A DNA stretch of 40,730 nt, taken from the NCBI GenBank assembly GCA_944325815.1, contig CALVBV010000004.1:1-40730 (forward strand), read 5' to 3'. Source of the DNA: Candidatus Gastranaerophilales bacterium (GTDB lineage Bacteria > Cyanobacteriota > Vampirovibrionia > Gastranaerophilales > Gastranaerophilaceae). The notes beneath the pieces were generated by a model. It made no database searches. It saw nothing but the letters and a program-made list of their open reading frames with translations, and was not told where the DNA came from. A program made the translations under genes and the position numbers. Positions 1 to 7,750 of this stretch are shown piece by piece. The first letter of the stretch is position 1. Each line of letters starts with the position of its first letter.

Positions 1-63
1 GGTCGAAATCTTTGATTTCGGGGAGGGGTTAGACATTAAGTTAATATTTTTTACTTCTAAATA
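1..63. repeat. Fragment of palindromic repeat module
   Basis: Bases 4-20 form a hairpin CGAAATC-TTT-GATTTCG followed by a G-rich stretch. The same hairpin with an AGA loop recurs at 11808-11824, so this is a dispersed intergenic module cut by the window edge. The rest is AT-rich and I see no gene in it. Confidence 0.6.
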
Positions 64-83
64 TTATCTTGGACAGTTGTGCC
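64..83. repeat. Solo terminal inverted-repeat copy of a MITE-like element
   Basis: TTATCTTGGACAGTTGTGCC matches 18 of 20 bases of the right end of the 212-bp element at 35973-36184. The sequence to its left does not resemble that element's interior, so this is either a different family member running off the window or a solo end. Confidence 0.5.
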
Positions 84-330
84 TTTGTGGGAGAGGGCCG
101 GGGATGGGTGATGATGGCGTGAAGCGTGAGGCGTGAGGCGTGAAGCGTGAAGCGTGAAGAGTGAAGGGTTCGTTAATGAAGTGATTAAGAAATATATAAC
201 TACTCTTCAACTATTCAACCTTTCCACTTTTCAACATTTATAACTTCTCCTCAACTCCTAAACTACTCAACTTCTAAACCTTTCTGTAATGTGGTAGACT
301 GAAGTCTATCCTACTTCTTCTCGACTCTTC
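84..330. repeat. Composite intergenic repeat array (copy 1)
   Basis: Seven heptamer units of the GCGTGAA type lie at 117-165. They are followed by GGTTCGTTAATGAA, one octamer unit (AGTGATTA), then a pyrimidine-rich ladder of TTCAAC/CTCAAC/CTAAAC words with period about 8. A palindromic module TAGACT-GA-AGTCTA closes it at 295-308. The same modules in the same order recur at six other places in the window. No coding sequence is evident. Confidence 0.85.
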
Positions 331-349
331 AACCCTTTAGAGTCTTAAC

Positions 350-378
350 TTTACAAATCTTAACAAAACGGATATAAT
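350..378 (+). promoter_or_regulatory. Strong sigma-70-type promoter for the FkbH-like gene
   Basis: The -35 TTTACA (350-355) is separated by exactly 17 bases from a perfect -10 TATAAT (373-378). The predicted transcription start is near base 385. This is the best promoter match I found in the window. Confidence 0.75.
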
Positions 379-384
379 CACTAT

Positions 385-438
385 AGAGCCGTTGGTTGGG
401 CGGCAACCCAATAAATATCTATAGAAAGGGCGGAGGTT
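385..438 (+). promoter_or_regulatory. Folded 5' leader with possible pseudoknot, overlapping the ribosome site
   Basis: The predicted leader is about 54 bases. TTGGG (396-400) can pair with CCCAA (407-411), leaving loop CGGCAA. The loop bases CGGC (401-404) are complementary to GCCG (388-391) just upstream, giving a compact H-type pseudoknot. A competing pairing is GGTTG (394-398) with CAACC (404-408). The Shine-Dalgarno GGAGG (432-436) follows. It resembles no riboswitch class I can name, and regulation is only inferred. Confidence 0.4.
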
Positions 439-2163
439 TTGGATAATTTTGTTAATCTGAATAATGTAAAGCTTATTATCTGGGATTTGGATAATACTCT
501 CTGGGACGGGGTTTTGGAAGAGAGTGAAATAAAAATCAGAACGGATGTTACGGATTTTATTCTGAAAAGCGTAAACAGAGGAATCATGCATTCAATTTGT
601 TCCAAAAATGATTTTGAAAAAGTCAGAACTACATTTTATCAACTCGGACTGGAAAATATCTGGAACTGCTTTCTTTTCCCGTCTGTCAATCAGTTTCCAA
701 AAGGGGAACGGATTAAAGAAATAATCAGCAGTATGCAGTTAAGGGATGAAAATACTCTCTTTATTGACGATAACTCCTTTAATCTCAATGAAGCAAAATT
801 CTACTGCCCTGATATCTTAACGATTGATAACCCTTCTTATGTTATTAAAAACTTGTATTTTGTAAATTCATTTGATATTAATTGTTCACGGCTTAAGGAG
901 TACAAAATTCTTGAAAAGAAAGCGATTGCAAAATCGCTTGAAAATTATTCAAATGAGGAGTTTCTAAAAAGGAGTAATATCAGGATTTGTATAAAGGATG
1001 TAACGCCTGATATTGAACCCAGAATTTGTGAGCTTGTTAGAAGAACAAACCAGCTTAATTTTACAAAAAACAGAAATTTGGAATTTAACCCCCAAAATGA
1101 GAATAAATGCGTAATTGTTGAGGATGATTTTGGAAACTACGGAATCTGCGGATTTTATTCTTTGAACAAAGAAAAAAACGAGCTTGAGCATTACCTTTTC
1201 TCCTGCAGAATCCTCGGAATGGGAATTGAAAAATATATCTATAACAAACTTCAATACCCGAATATCAATATTGTAGAGCCGGTCTCATCAACACTCGAAG
1301 GCGAAGCCGGCTGGATAAACGAGGTTAGCGATTTGGATACAAAGCAGAAGGAAAATAAGTCTGATTTTAATGTTTTATTCAAAGGGCCGTGTGATTTGCT
1401 GTCTGCAATAGATTACATTAAAACTGATTGTAATATTGATACGGAATTTCCTTATTATAACGAGAATTTTCAGTATATTCTTGAGCATACGCATATTGCT
1501 TATATTGTTCAGACACAAAAAGAATCTCCGGAAAAATTGCACGAGATTTGCACACGCTTTCCATTTCCTCCCGCAGAAAATTTTAAAACAGAGTTTTTTA
1601 ACCCCAAGTACAATGTTATATTTTTGAGCCTTTTAACATCTCTTCACTGCGGACTTTATATTAACAACAACGACGGAACCTATGTTGTTTTCGGTTTTTC
1701 CAATGTTGATATAACCAATCCGGATAATTGGGTAAAAACTCTGGAGAATGTTCCTAAGGAATTTCACGAAGCAAATTTAATTCAACTCAGAAAATTTAAG
1801 GAAAATTATACTTTTGCAGGCGTGGTTCCGCAAGAAGAGATTCTAAAGAATCTTGAATACATAAAAAACAATATTTCTCCTGCTACAAAGCTTGTTCTCA
1901 TACTTGGAAGCGAAAAAGAGACTTCTAAGACAGAGCGGGGATATGAAAATCTTGCGCAGAGGCATGCGCTGATTAATCCAATAATAGAAGAGTTTGCAAA
2001 AAAGAATAATATTGAAACTATTAACCTCACGGATTTTATAGAATCTGACGAGGATTACACTACCTGCATAAATCATTTTTCCAGAAAAGTTTATTTAAAG
2101 CTCGCTAATAGATGTTCTCATTTGATACACGCAGGGTCTGCGCTGTCTATTAGGCCGTCATAA
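439..2163 (+). CDS. FkbH-like HAD-IIIC protein with GNAT-like and SGNH-like domains
   Basis: 574 aa. The N-terminal HAD phosphatase-like domain carries the DxDxT motif as WDLDNTLW (D16, D18) and a second acidic motif FIDDN near residue 110. An FkbH-type GNAT-like region follows, with ELVRRTNQLNFT around residue 198. The C-terminal third ends in a block with INHFS, resembling the final Asp/His block of SGNH hydrolases. FkbH proteins load glyceryl or similar acyl groups onto carriers, or modify cell-surface glycans; the substrate here is unknown. In FkbH relatives I recall, the SGNH-like part precedes the HAD domain, so the order looks permuted. The start is TTG at 439; it lies only two bases after GGAGG, which is unusually tight, but no other start exists after the in-frame stop at 412. 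The 3' end overlaps the convergent downstream gene by 46 bases. Confidence 0.75.
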   Translation: MDNFVNLNNVKLIIWDLDNTLWDGVLEESEIKIRTDVTDFILKSVNRGIMHSICSKNDFEKVRTTFYQLGLENIWNCFLFPSVNQFPKGERIKEIISSMQLRDENTLFIDDNSFNLNEAKFYCPDILTIDNPSYVIKNLYFVNSFDINCSRLKEYKILEKKAIAKSLENYSNEEFLKRSNIRICIKDVTPDIEPRICELVRRTNQLNFTKNRNLEFNPQNENKCVIVEDDFGNYGICGFYSLNKEKNELEHYLFSCRILGMGIEKYIYNKLQYPNINIVEPVSSTLEGEAGWINEVSDLDTKQKENKSDFNVLFKGPCDLLSAIDYIKTDCNIDTEFPYYNENFQYILEHTHIAYIVQTQKESPEKLHEICTRFPFPPAENFKTEFFNPKYNVIFLSLLTSLHCGLYINNNDGTYVVFGFSNVDITNPDNWVKTLENVPKEFHEANLIQLRKFKENYTFAGVVPQEEILKNLEYIKNNISPATKLVLILGSEKETSKTERGYENLAQRHALINPIIEEFAKKNNIETINLTDFIESDEDYTTCINHFSRKVYLKLANRCSHLIHAGSALSIRPS

Positions 2164-3749
2164 TCATTATCAATTCCGTCCGTGCATGATCCGATTGAAT
2201 CAAATCCTTCTGCCCTTGCGTTGAACTTAAGCCATTTGTCAGGAATACGACCCCATTGATAGAGGAAAAAGTCTTTATAAAACTTTGCAAATTCGGGATT
2301 TTTCAGAATAATCATATTCTCATCATTTTTACTCTCACCGCTGAATGAAAAATTCATTGAACCGAGGATTAAGTATTCATCATCAATAATCATTGTCTTG
2401 GAGTGCATTTTCCCTGCGTAGTTTTCGGTTTTGACCGGAATCCCTGCGTTTCTGAGCTCTTGATGCTTGGAGTGTTTGGTGGAAGCATTCAGGGCATCCG
2501 CAATTATTCTTATATCAACGCCTCTTGAATGTGCTTTTATAAGTTCCGCGGTTAATTCTCTATGCGTAATAACAAAAGCCGGAATATAAATATACTTCTT
2601 TGCGTTTTTTACAAGAGGAATAACTCCGTTAGTTACGGCTCTGTCCTGCGGTGAGAAAAATATTTGCATATTATCAAAATCCTGCTTGGGAACTGAGATT
2701 TTGTCTGTATGAAACTTCCCGTTGAACATTTGTTCAAATTCTTTTTTGTAGATTTCTGCGGCCCTGGCTGATTTTATCACAATAATGCAGTTTGTGTTAT
2801 AGCCTGACATATCCGTATGCGAAAGGTTGGCAGAGCCCGTAATTACGGTTTTGTTATCGAATATATAAAATTTGTTATGCATTGTACTTCCTGCATCTTT
2901 TGAAACTCCGTCATTTTGGTTTGCGGAAATAAGTTTAACAAAATCAAATGTATCGGGGTAAATATTCTTACCTTTAGAATCAATATCATAAACCAATCTT
3001 ATCTTAACACCCCGTGAGATTGCATCTTTTATGGCTTTTTCAATTTTCGGGGTTGATGAGTAACCGTAAATTGCAATATCAATTGTATTTCGGGCATTAT
3101 TTATTCCGGCGAGAATTTCTTTACAGATCTCGCTTGAGCAGTTTCTGTCCGGCTTAAGCTTTGTAGTACTGTCAGAGACTATAATTTTGATATTATTAAA
3201 ATCTATTGAAGAATCATAAGACTTTGGCGCCGTTAAAGCAGTCTGATTATTTTCAAGCTTTTTAACATATCTTTTCCTGATGATGATTCCGTCTCTGCGG
3301 GATGAGATTGGGTAAACCTTATCATTATCAATAATTACATAGCTTCCCCGGCGGATGGATTTTATCAGTTTGTCAAAAGCATGCCGGTTTGTAAGCTTAC
3401 CGTTTTCCATACAGTAGGGAGAATTTTTGAATCTTGCAGCATAACTGTATTTTAAATAGATTAAATCATTGTCTCCAAGTTTTACTTTTCTGCCTTCAAG
3501 AATATTTTTAGCCCAATATTTTGCAAAATTATCAAGAATAAAGGCTTCGTCTTCAGTTATTCCCAAATTTTTCTGATTGTCTTTGAAGCTCTCAAACCCT
3601 TTAAGATGAATCACTGCGCCATTATCAAGTTCAATTTCAAACGGATTAACCACATTTGTAACACGGTAGTAATCCTCTTTGGGTGCAAAGAAGATACCGA
3701 AAATTACAAATGCAAGAATTAGAATAACAACGCTTAAATTTTTCAACAT
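2118..3749 (-). CDS. Membrane-anchored nuclease-like/phospholipase D-like protein with MopE-type C-terminal motif
   Basis: 543 aa. An N-terminal hydrophobic segment (residues 5-23) suggests a signal anchor. Residues about 30-150 look like a divergent staphylococcal-nuclease-fold region. Two PLD/HKD motifs follow: MHNKFYIFD (H291, K293, D298) and MHSKTMIID (H449, K451, D456), the pair needed for one active site. The extreme C terminus, C522-C541, is CTDGIDNDYDGLIDSADPAC, matching the Asp-rich disulfide-bounded metal-binding motif of MopE-type surface proteins. Likely an exported phosphodiesterase acting on nucleic acid or phospholipid. The ATG overlaps the stop of the upstream deacetylase by one base (TAATG), so translation is probably coupled. 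The MopE motif is encoded inside the overlap with the convergent FkbH-like gene. Confidence 0.8.
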   Translation of the reverse strand: MLKNLSVVILILAFVIFGIFFAPKEDYYRVTNVVNPFEIELDNGAVIHLKGFESFKDNQKNLGITEDEAFILDNFAKYWAKNILEGRKVKLGDNDLIYLKYSYAARFKNSPYCMENGKLTNRHAFDKLIKSIRRGSYVIIDNDKVYPISSRRDGIIIRKRYVKKLENNQTALTAPKSYDSSIDFNNIKIIVSDSTTKLKPDRNCSSEICKEILAGINNARNTIDIAIYGYSSTPKIEKAIKDAISRGVKIRLVYDIDSKGKNIYPDTFDFVKLISANQNDGVSKDAGSTMHNKFYIFDNKTVITGSANLSHTDMSGYNTNCIIVIKSARAAEIYKKEFEQMFNGKFHTDKISVPKQDFDNMQIFFSPQDRAVTNGVIPLVKNAKKYIYIPAFVITHRELTAELIKAHSRGVDIRIIADALNASTKHSKHQELRNAGIPVKTENYAGKMHSKTMIIDDEYLILGSMNFSFSGESKNDENMIILKNPEFAKFYKDFFLYQWGRIPDKWLKFNARAEGFDSIGSCTDGIDNDYDGLIDSADPACIK

Positions 3750-4621
3750 TATACTTCTACAGGAGTTTGAATATCTTTATAGTTAGTAATCTCAAACCCG
3801 AGCTTTTCAATTTCTTTTTTTAATTTTTTATTTCTCGTAATCTGAAATTCCGTAAAATGATTATCAATCTTGCCGTCTTCGTACCTGCAAGGATGAATCA
3901 GAGCTTCTGCAGTAATGTTATCTTTTTTTATTGCCTTGAGCCCATAAGAAACCGTAAGGCTGTTCATCATTGAAGTATAGGCAACTCCAATCAGGTAATC
4001 ATTTGTATTGAGTCCGTATTTTGGAACTGTATTTTCGTTTATCAGCGTAAATACATTGAGCAGAGCAACTTTGATTAAGTTGAGCGGATACACGCGGTTC
4101 AAATGCTTGAAAACGTCAGGCACAATGTATGGTTTTTCAAATTGTGTTCTAATCTGGTTAATCCCGTATTCTTTTGCGAGCCTGCAAACCAAATCGAAAA
4201 TCCTCGGGATTGAATGCGTGTGCACGTGTGAATCAATATGAGTGACAAAAGTTTTTGCCTGAATATCTTCAATCTGTGCACGGAACTCTTTTTCCAGCTG
4301 TTCCATAAAAGTGTTGTCTTTTGTGTTTAAAGATTTTATAAGAAGCTGCCCGAAAGAGTTGTTAAAATTCCCTTCACTGTCAGTTAGTGTATCTAAATCC
4401 CTGCAGAGAGATTTCCCTTCAATAATATTAAGGTGCACGCCGACTCCCAAATCCGGGCAGGCAGGAATAATGTCATTAACAGCCTCTTCAAAAGCTTCTC
4501 CGTTTGCAACAAGACTTGCACTTTTGAGTATTCCTTCCGTGTATCCTTCAAGGACTGCTCTGTTAAATGCATGCGACATGCCAAAATCGTCCGCATTGAG
4601 TATGAATCTTTTGGATGCCAA
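3749..4621 (-). CDS. ChbG/HpnK (YdjC) family carbohydrate deacetylase
   Basis: 290 aa, normal length for the family. NADDFG (D11, D12) at the N terminus and HIDSHVHTH (H128-H136) are the metal-binding signatures of YdjC-type deacetylases, which remove N-acetyl groups from chito-oligosaccharides or from glycolipids such as hopanoid glucosamine (HpnK). It lies divergently next to a polyprenyl-phosphate-type glycosyltransferase, which fits a role in modifying a lipid-linked or surface sugar. The start is TTG at 4621, supported by AAAGGAG four bases upstream. Its stop overlaps the start of the phospholipase D-like gene. The exact substrate cannot be read from the sequence. Confidence 0.85.
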   Translation of the reverse strand: MASKRFILNADDFGMSHAFNRAVLEGYTEGILKSASLVANGEAFEEAVNDIIPACPDLGVGVHLNIIEGKSLCRDLDTLTDSEGNFNNSFGQLLIKSLNTKDNTFMEQLEKEFRAQIEDIQAKTFVTHIDSHVHTHSIPRIFDLVCRLAKEYGINQIRTQFEKPYIVPDVFKHLNRVYPLNLIKVALLNVFTLINENTVPKYGLNTNDYLIGVAYTSMMNSLTVSYGLKAIKKDNITAEALIHPCRYEDGKIDNHFTEFQITRNKKLKKEIEKLGFEITNYKDIQTPVEV

Positions 4622-4677
4622 AGTTTCTCCTTTATTTTTTGATAATTTAATTGTATTATAATATAACGAGGATTACA

Positions 4678-5640
4678 ATGAGCGATAGCAAAACAAGATT
4701 AGCAATAATAATTCCGTGTTTTAATGAAGAGCTGGTGGTTAAATCAACTGTTGAAACGCTTTTGAAGGTTCTTGACGGAATAATTGCTAAAGACAAAATA
4801 TCTTCCGACAGCTATATTTATCTTATAGATGACGGTTCAAAAGACAGTACTTGGAATATTATAGAAGAACTGCATACAAATTATGGTTCAAGGGTTAAGG
4901 GTACAAAATTTATCAGAAATTACGGCAACCAAAAGGCTCTTATTGCAGGACTTTTAGGGGTTAAAGAAATCGGATGCGACTGCGTAATTTCAATTGATGC
5001 CGACCTGCAGCAGGATGAAAATGCAATTGAGACCTTTATTGACGAGTTCCATAAAGGCGCAGACATTGTATCGGGTATCAGAAATGACAGAAAAACAGAT
5101 TCTTTTTTCAAAAAATATTCGGCTCTTTGTTTTTACAAGCTCATGAATCTTCTGGGGGTTAAAATTCCTCCAAATCATTCTGATTTTAGGCTCGTGAGCG
5201 CAAGAGGGCTGGAGATTTTAGAAAAATATCAGGAAGAAGGGCTTTTCCTGCGCGGATTTTTCCACGAAATCGGGCTTAAAACAGCTTATGTACATTTCGA
5301 TGTCAAGCCGAGAGCTCTTGGCTCTTCAAAATTCAATTTCTTTAGTTTAACAAGCCTTGCGCTCAACGGAATAACGGCTTTTAGTATTGTGCCTTTGAGA
5401 ATAATTGCCGCAATTGGTGTGCTGACAGTTCTGGGAAGCTTTTTACTTGCGATGGAAGTTGTAGTAGAAAAATATATTTTCCACACAACTCCAGGAGGCT
5501 GGGCAACACTCGTAATCCTGCTTGCATTTTTCGGCGGGCTTCAAATCTTCTGTCTGGGTATAATCGGGGAGTATATGGGCCAGATTTTTAACGAAGTCAA
5601 AGCAAGACCGAGATATATTAAAGATAAAGAGCTGTTATAA
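4678..5640 (+). CDS. Family 2 glycosyltransferase, DPM1/GtrB type, with C-terminal membrane helices
   Basis: 320 aa from ATG 4678, which is preceded by GAGG; an in-frame TTG at 4651 has no ribosome site and is not preferred. The GT-A fold signatures are IIIPCFNEE, YLIDDGSKDST and the SIDADLQQ metal-binding DxD motif. Two hydrophobic segments in the last 100 residues (GVLTVLGSFLLAMEVVV and WATLVILLAFFGGLQIFCLG) match bactoprenol glucosyltransferases, which put a hexose onto undecaprenyl phosphate at the inner membrane. Divergent from the ChbG-like deacetylase with about 56 bases between them. Likely role: O-antigen, teichoic-like or lipid glycosylation donor synthesis. Confidence 0.87.
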   Translation: MSDSKTRLAIIIPCFNEELVVKSTVETLLKVLDGIIAKDKISSDSYIYLIDDGSKDSTWNIIEELHTNYGSRVKGTKFIRNYGNQKALIAGLLGVKEIGCDCVISIDADLQQDENAIETFIDEFHKGADIVSGIRNDRKTDSFFKKYSALCFYKLMNLLGVKIPPNHSDFRLVSARGLEILEKYQEEGLFLRGFFHEIGLKTAYVHFDVKPRALGSSKFNFFSLTSLALNGITAFSIVPLRIIAAIGVLTVLGSFLLAMEVVVEKYIFHTTPGGWATLVILLAFFGGLQIFCLGIIGEYMGQIFNEVKARPRYIKDKELL

Positions 5641-5721
5641 TTCTTTACAATTTAGTCAATTTTTTTACCCGAATTGTTTTTATTTATATATAGGGAAAAA
5701 TAAGCTTTTAGGAGTTTTATT

Positions 5722-5964
5722 ATGGCAATCGGGGCAAGAGATTATATTGACAAACTTTTGGTCAAAAAATATGCAGATGAAAAAGTAGATAACCATGAGA
5801 CAATGGAATCGATGGTTAATCCCGAAAAAATGCTTGAAGCAATGAATGACGTTGCAGCTATTCAGAGAAATATGTTTATGCTCTCTCAACGGCTGAGCAA
5901 TGCCTGCTATGCAATTAATGCAAAGGCTGCACGTTATCAAAAACGCGAAGCTAATGAAGGCTAA
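5722..5964 (+). CDS. Small conserved-looking protein of unknown function
   Basis: 80 aa, hydrophilic, probably all-helical, with no signal peptide or membrane segment. TAGGAG stands eight bases before the ATG, a good ribosome site, and codon use resembles that of the neighbours. A central run (MVNPEKMLEAMNDVAAIQRN) and a basic C terminus suggest a small coiled-coil or nucleoid- or ribosome-associated protein, but I recognise no family. The stop overlaps the stop of the convergent isomerase gene by four bases, which supports both gene ends. Confidence 0.7.
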   Translation: MAIGARDYIDKLLVKKYADEKVDNHETMESMVNPEKMLEAMNDVAAIQRNMFMLSQRLSNACYAINAKAARYQKREANEG

Positions 5965-7034
5965 GTTTTCAAGATTTTAGTTAAGCCTTTGGGATGATCG
6001 ACATTGCGTTTGAGTATTAACGCCGTTTCAAGCGCTAACTGTTGGCAGATAACGACATCTGCAAACATTTGCTGGATTTCGTTATCACATTCTATGTTTA
6101 TGTTAATATCCGGTTTAACATCAGCCTCAACAGGCCCGATTATAACAAGACGCGGATGGTAGTCATGCTTAATTTTGTTAAGATTCACTGAAGAACGCTC
6201 TGATATTTTATCAACCGCAATATAAATCAAAGTTCCGCGATTATTAAAAACGGCAACATGACCGTGCATAAACTCACCTAAAATAGCTGCGCTTATATTT
6301 TTATAAGATGTCTCCTTAATCTTTAAGGCAGCTTCTTTTGCAAGAGCATAAGAAATTCCGTCTGCGGTTATTACGATTAAATTTTCTTTTGCCAGAATCT
6401 TTGCGAGTTTTTTTATTTCTTCGCGTTTGTTTAGAGCCCTTTCTATAATTATCGGAAGATAATTTAAAGATTCTTTATAAACTTTTGTCTGTTCTGTTGA
6501 ATGGTGAAGCATCTCAACCAGTTTTAGCGAAATTAAAATAAGACAAAGCATCTGGGAAGTAAAAGATTTTGTTGCCGCAATCCCTTTTTCTTTTCCGGCG
6601 AAACATGCGACTTTATAATCACACATATTCCAGATTGTTGAGCCTTCACTGTTTGTGATACACAGTGTCGGAAGCGAGGTTGTCTCTTTAACCCTTTGTG
6701 CGGCCTTTACAGTATCGCTGGTTTCTCCGGATTGGGTTATAAAAATATAAAGAGTATTCTCATCATGCGGAATGACACTTTTGAGTAAAAATTCGCTTGA
6801 GTATATTGCTCTGGTTTCAATCTTTGAAATTTTCTCCAAAAGTTCTACCGCAAATCTTGCGCAATGATAAGAAGAGCCGCTTGCAACAAGTACTATCTTT
6901 GTAATATTTTGCGGTAAATCTATTTTTATCTCACCGGTTTTGGGGTTTATATATTTCATTAAAATATATGGAATAATATCTTTTTGTTCAAGAATTTCAA
7001 ATTCCATATTGGTATTTGTTTTGTGTTTAAACAT
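5961..7034 (-). CDS. Stand-alone GlmS-like tandem SIS isomerase/deaminase
   Basis: 357 aa from ATG 7034 (GCGAG upstream); a TTG two codons earlier is less likely. Two SIS domains carry the GlmS isomerase hallmarks ASGSSYH, FITQSGETSDT and KGIAATKSFTSQ, and a C-terminal lysine region HPKGLTKILKT. The glutaminase domain with its N-terminal Cys is wholly absent, so it cannot use glutamine by itself. The GlmS motif GELKHGP is GEFMHGH here: the catalytic His is kept but the nearby Lys is lost. Candidate roles are an AgaS/NagB-II-like amino-sugar-phosphate deaminase or isomerase, or an ammonia-dependent GlmS. Its position among sugar-modifying genes fits amino-sugar metabolism. Confidence 0.8.
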   Translation of the reverse strand: MFKHKTNTNMEFEILEQKDIIPYILMKYINPKTGEIKIDLPQNITKIVLVASGSSYHCARFAVELLEKISKIETRAIYSSEFLLKSVIPHDENTLYIFITQSGETSDTVKAAQRVKETTSLPTLCITNSEGSTIWNMCDYKVACFAGKEKGIAATKSFTSQMLCLILISLKLVEMLHHSTEQTKVYKESLNYLPIIIERALNKREEIKKLAKILAKENLIVITADGISYALAKEAALKIKETSYKNISAAILGEFMHGHVAVFNNRGTLIYIAVDKISERSSVNLNKIKHDYHPRLVIIGPVEADVKPDININIECDNEIQQMFADVVICQQLALETALILKRNVDHPKGLTKILKT

Positions 7035-7087
7035 AATCAAAGCTCGCTTTTCTATATTTTTATTTTAACATACTTTTGACAAATTTA

Positions 7088-7726
7088 TCAGGGGCTGGAC
7101 GAAGCCAGACAGGTAATGTTTGTCAGACCGTTTTGTTTTAAAGTTTTTATCATTTCTTCAAAAGTTGAGCCGGTTGTACAGATGTCATCAAGGATTAATA
7201 TAGGCAGACCCAAATCCTTGCTAATGTCTGCTTCAAATGCACCTGCAAGATTTTGAAGCCGTTCCGGCCGGGATAGTTTATATTGCGGCTTTGTATCTTT
7301 AATCCTTTTTATCAAACCAAAGTTCGGAATGTTTCCGGACAGCTTGCAAAATTCCTCGGCCGTCAGTTCCATGTGATTGTATTTCCGTTTTCTGAGTCTG
7401 TTTTTATGCTGCGGAACCGGAATTACCTGAAAAGTTTCTTTAAGATTAAGGTTGGAAAAATACCCATACATAAATTTTGCTAAAAAGAATGCCAATTCTT
7501 TTTGACGATGGTATTTTAACCCGCGGATAAGTTTTTGAAGTGTTTTATCGTAAACACCGCAAGTATAGACATTGATTCCGTCAATGATTACGTTTGGTCT
7601 GAAATCAGAGTACATTAGTGTATTATAGCAGTCCGGACACATTTTGAGAGAATATTTAGACTTGTGGCAGAAATAACACTTCTTTTTGTATATTAAATCA
7701 AGAAATGAGAAAAAAAGTTTTTCCAT
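7088..7726 (-). CDS. comF: ComF family phosphoribosyltransferase-like protein
   Basis: 212 aa from ATG 7726. The N-terminal zinc-finger pairs CYFC (C17, C20) and CPDC (C30, C33) and the C-terminal PRPP-binding loop ILDDICTTGST are diagnostic. ComF proteins act in natural transformation (ssDNA uptake with ComFA/PriA-type helicases) or, as GntX, in gluconate use; the role here is not fixed by context. An in-frame ATG at 7750 would place the -10 box inside the gene, so 7726 is preferred. There is no Shine-Dalgarno sequence, and the start appears leaderless. Confidence 0.87.
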   Translation of the reverse strand: MEKLFFSFLDLIYKKKCYFCHKSKYSLKMCPDCYNTLMYSDFRPNVIIDGINVYTCGVYDKTLQKLIRGLKYHRQKELAFFLAKFMYGYFSNLNLKETFQVIPVPQHKNRLRKRKYNHMELTAEEFCKLSGNIPNFGLIKRIKDTKPQYKLSRPERLQNLAGAFEADISKDLGLPILILDDICTTGSTFEEMIKTLKQNGLTNITCLASSSP

Positions 7727-7732
7727 ATTTTG

Positions 7733-7738
7733 ATTATA
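7733..7738 (-). promoter_or_regulatory. -10 box giving a predicted leaderless comF mRNA
   Basis: On the minus strand TGT-TATAAT (extended -10) is followed by six bases (caaaat) and then the comF ATG, placing the transcription start at or next to the A of ATG. No purine-rich ribosome site is present. Confidence 0.6.
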
Positions 7739-7750
7739 ACACGGTCCCAT

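Noticed and set aside
4639-4644. TTGATA as a -35 for the glycosyltransferase at 4678
   Set aside because: The spacing to TATAAT at 4657 is only 12 bases, too short for a sigma-70 promoter.
7727-7750. Eight-residue N-terminal extension of comF
   Set aside because: It would contain the TATAAT box and has no ribosome site; the zinc-finger domain fits the start at 7726.
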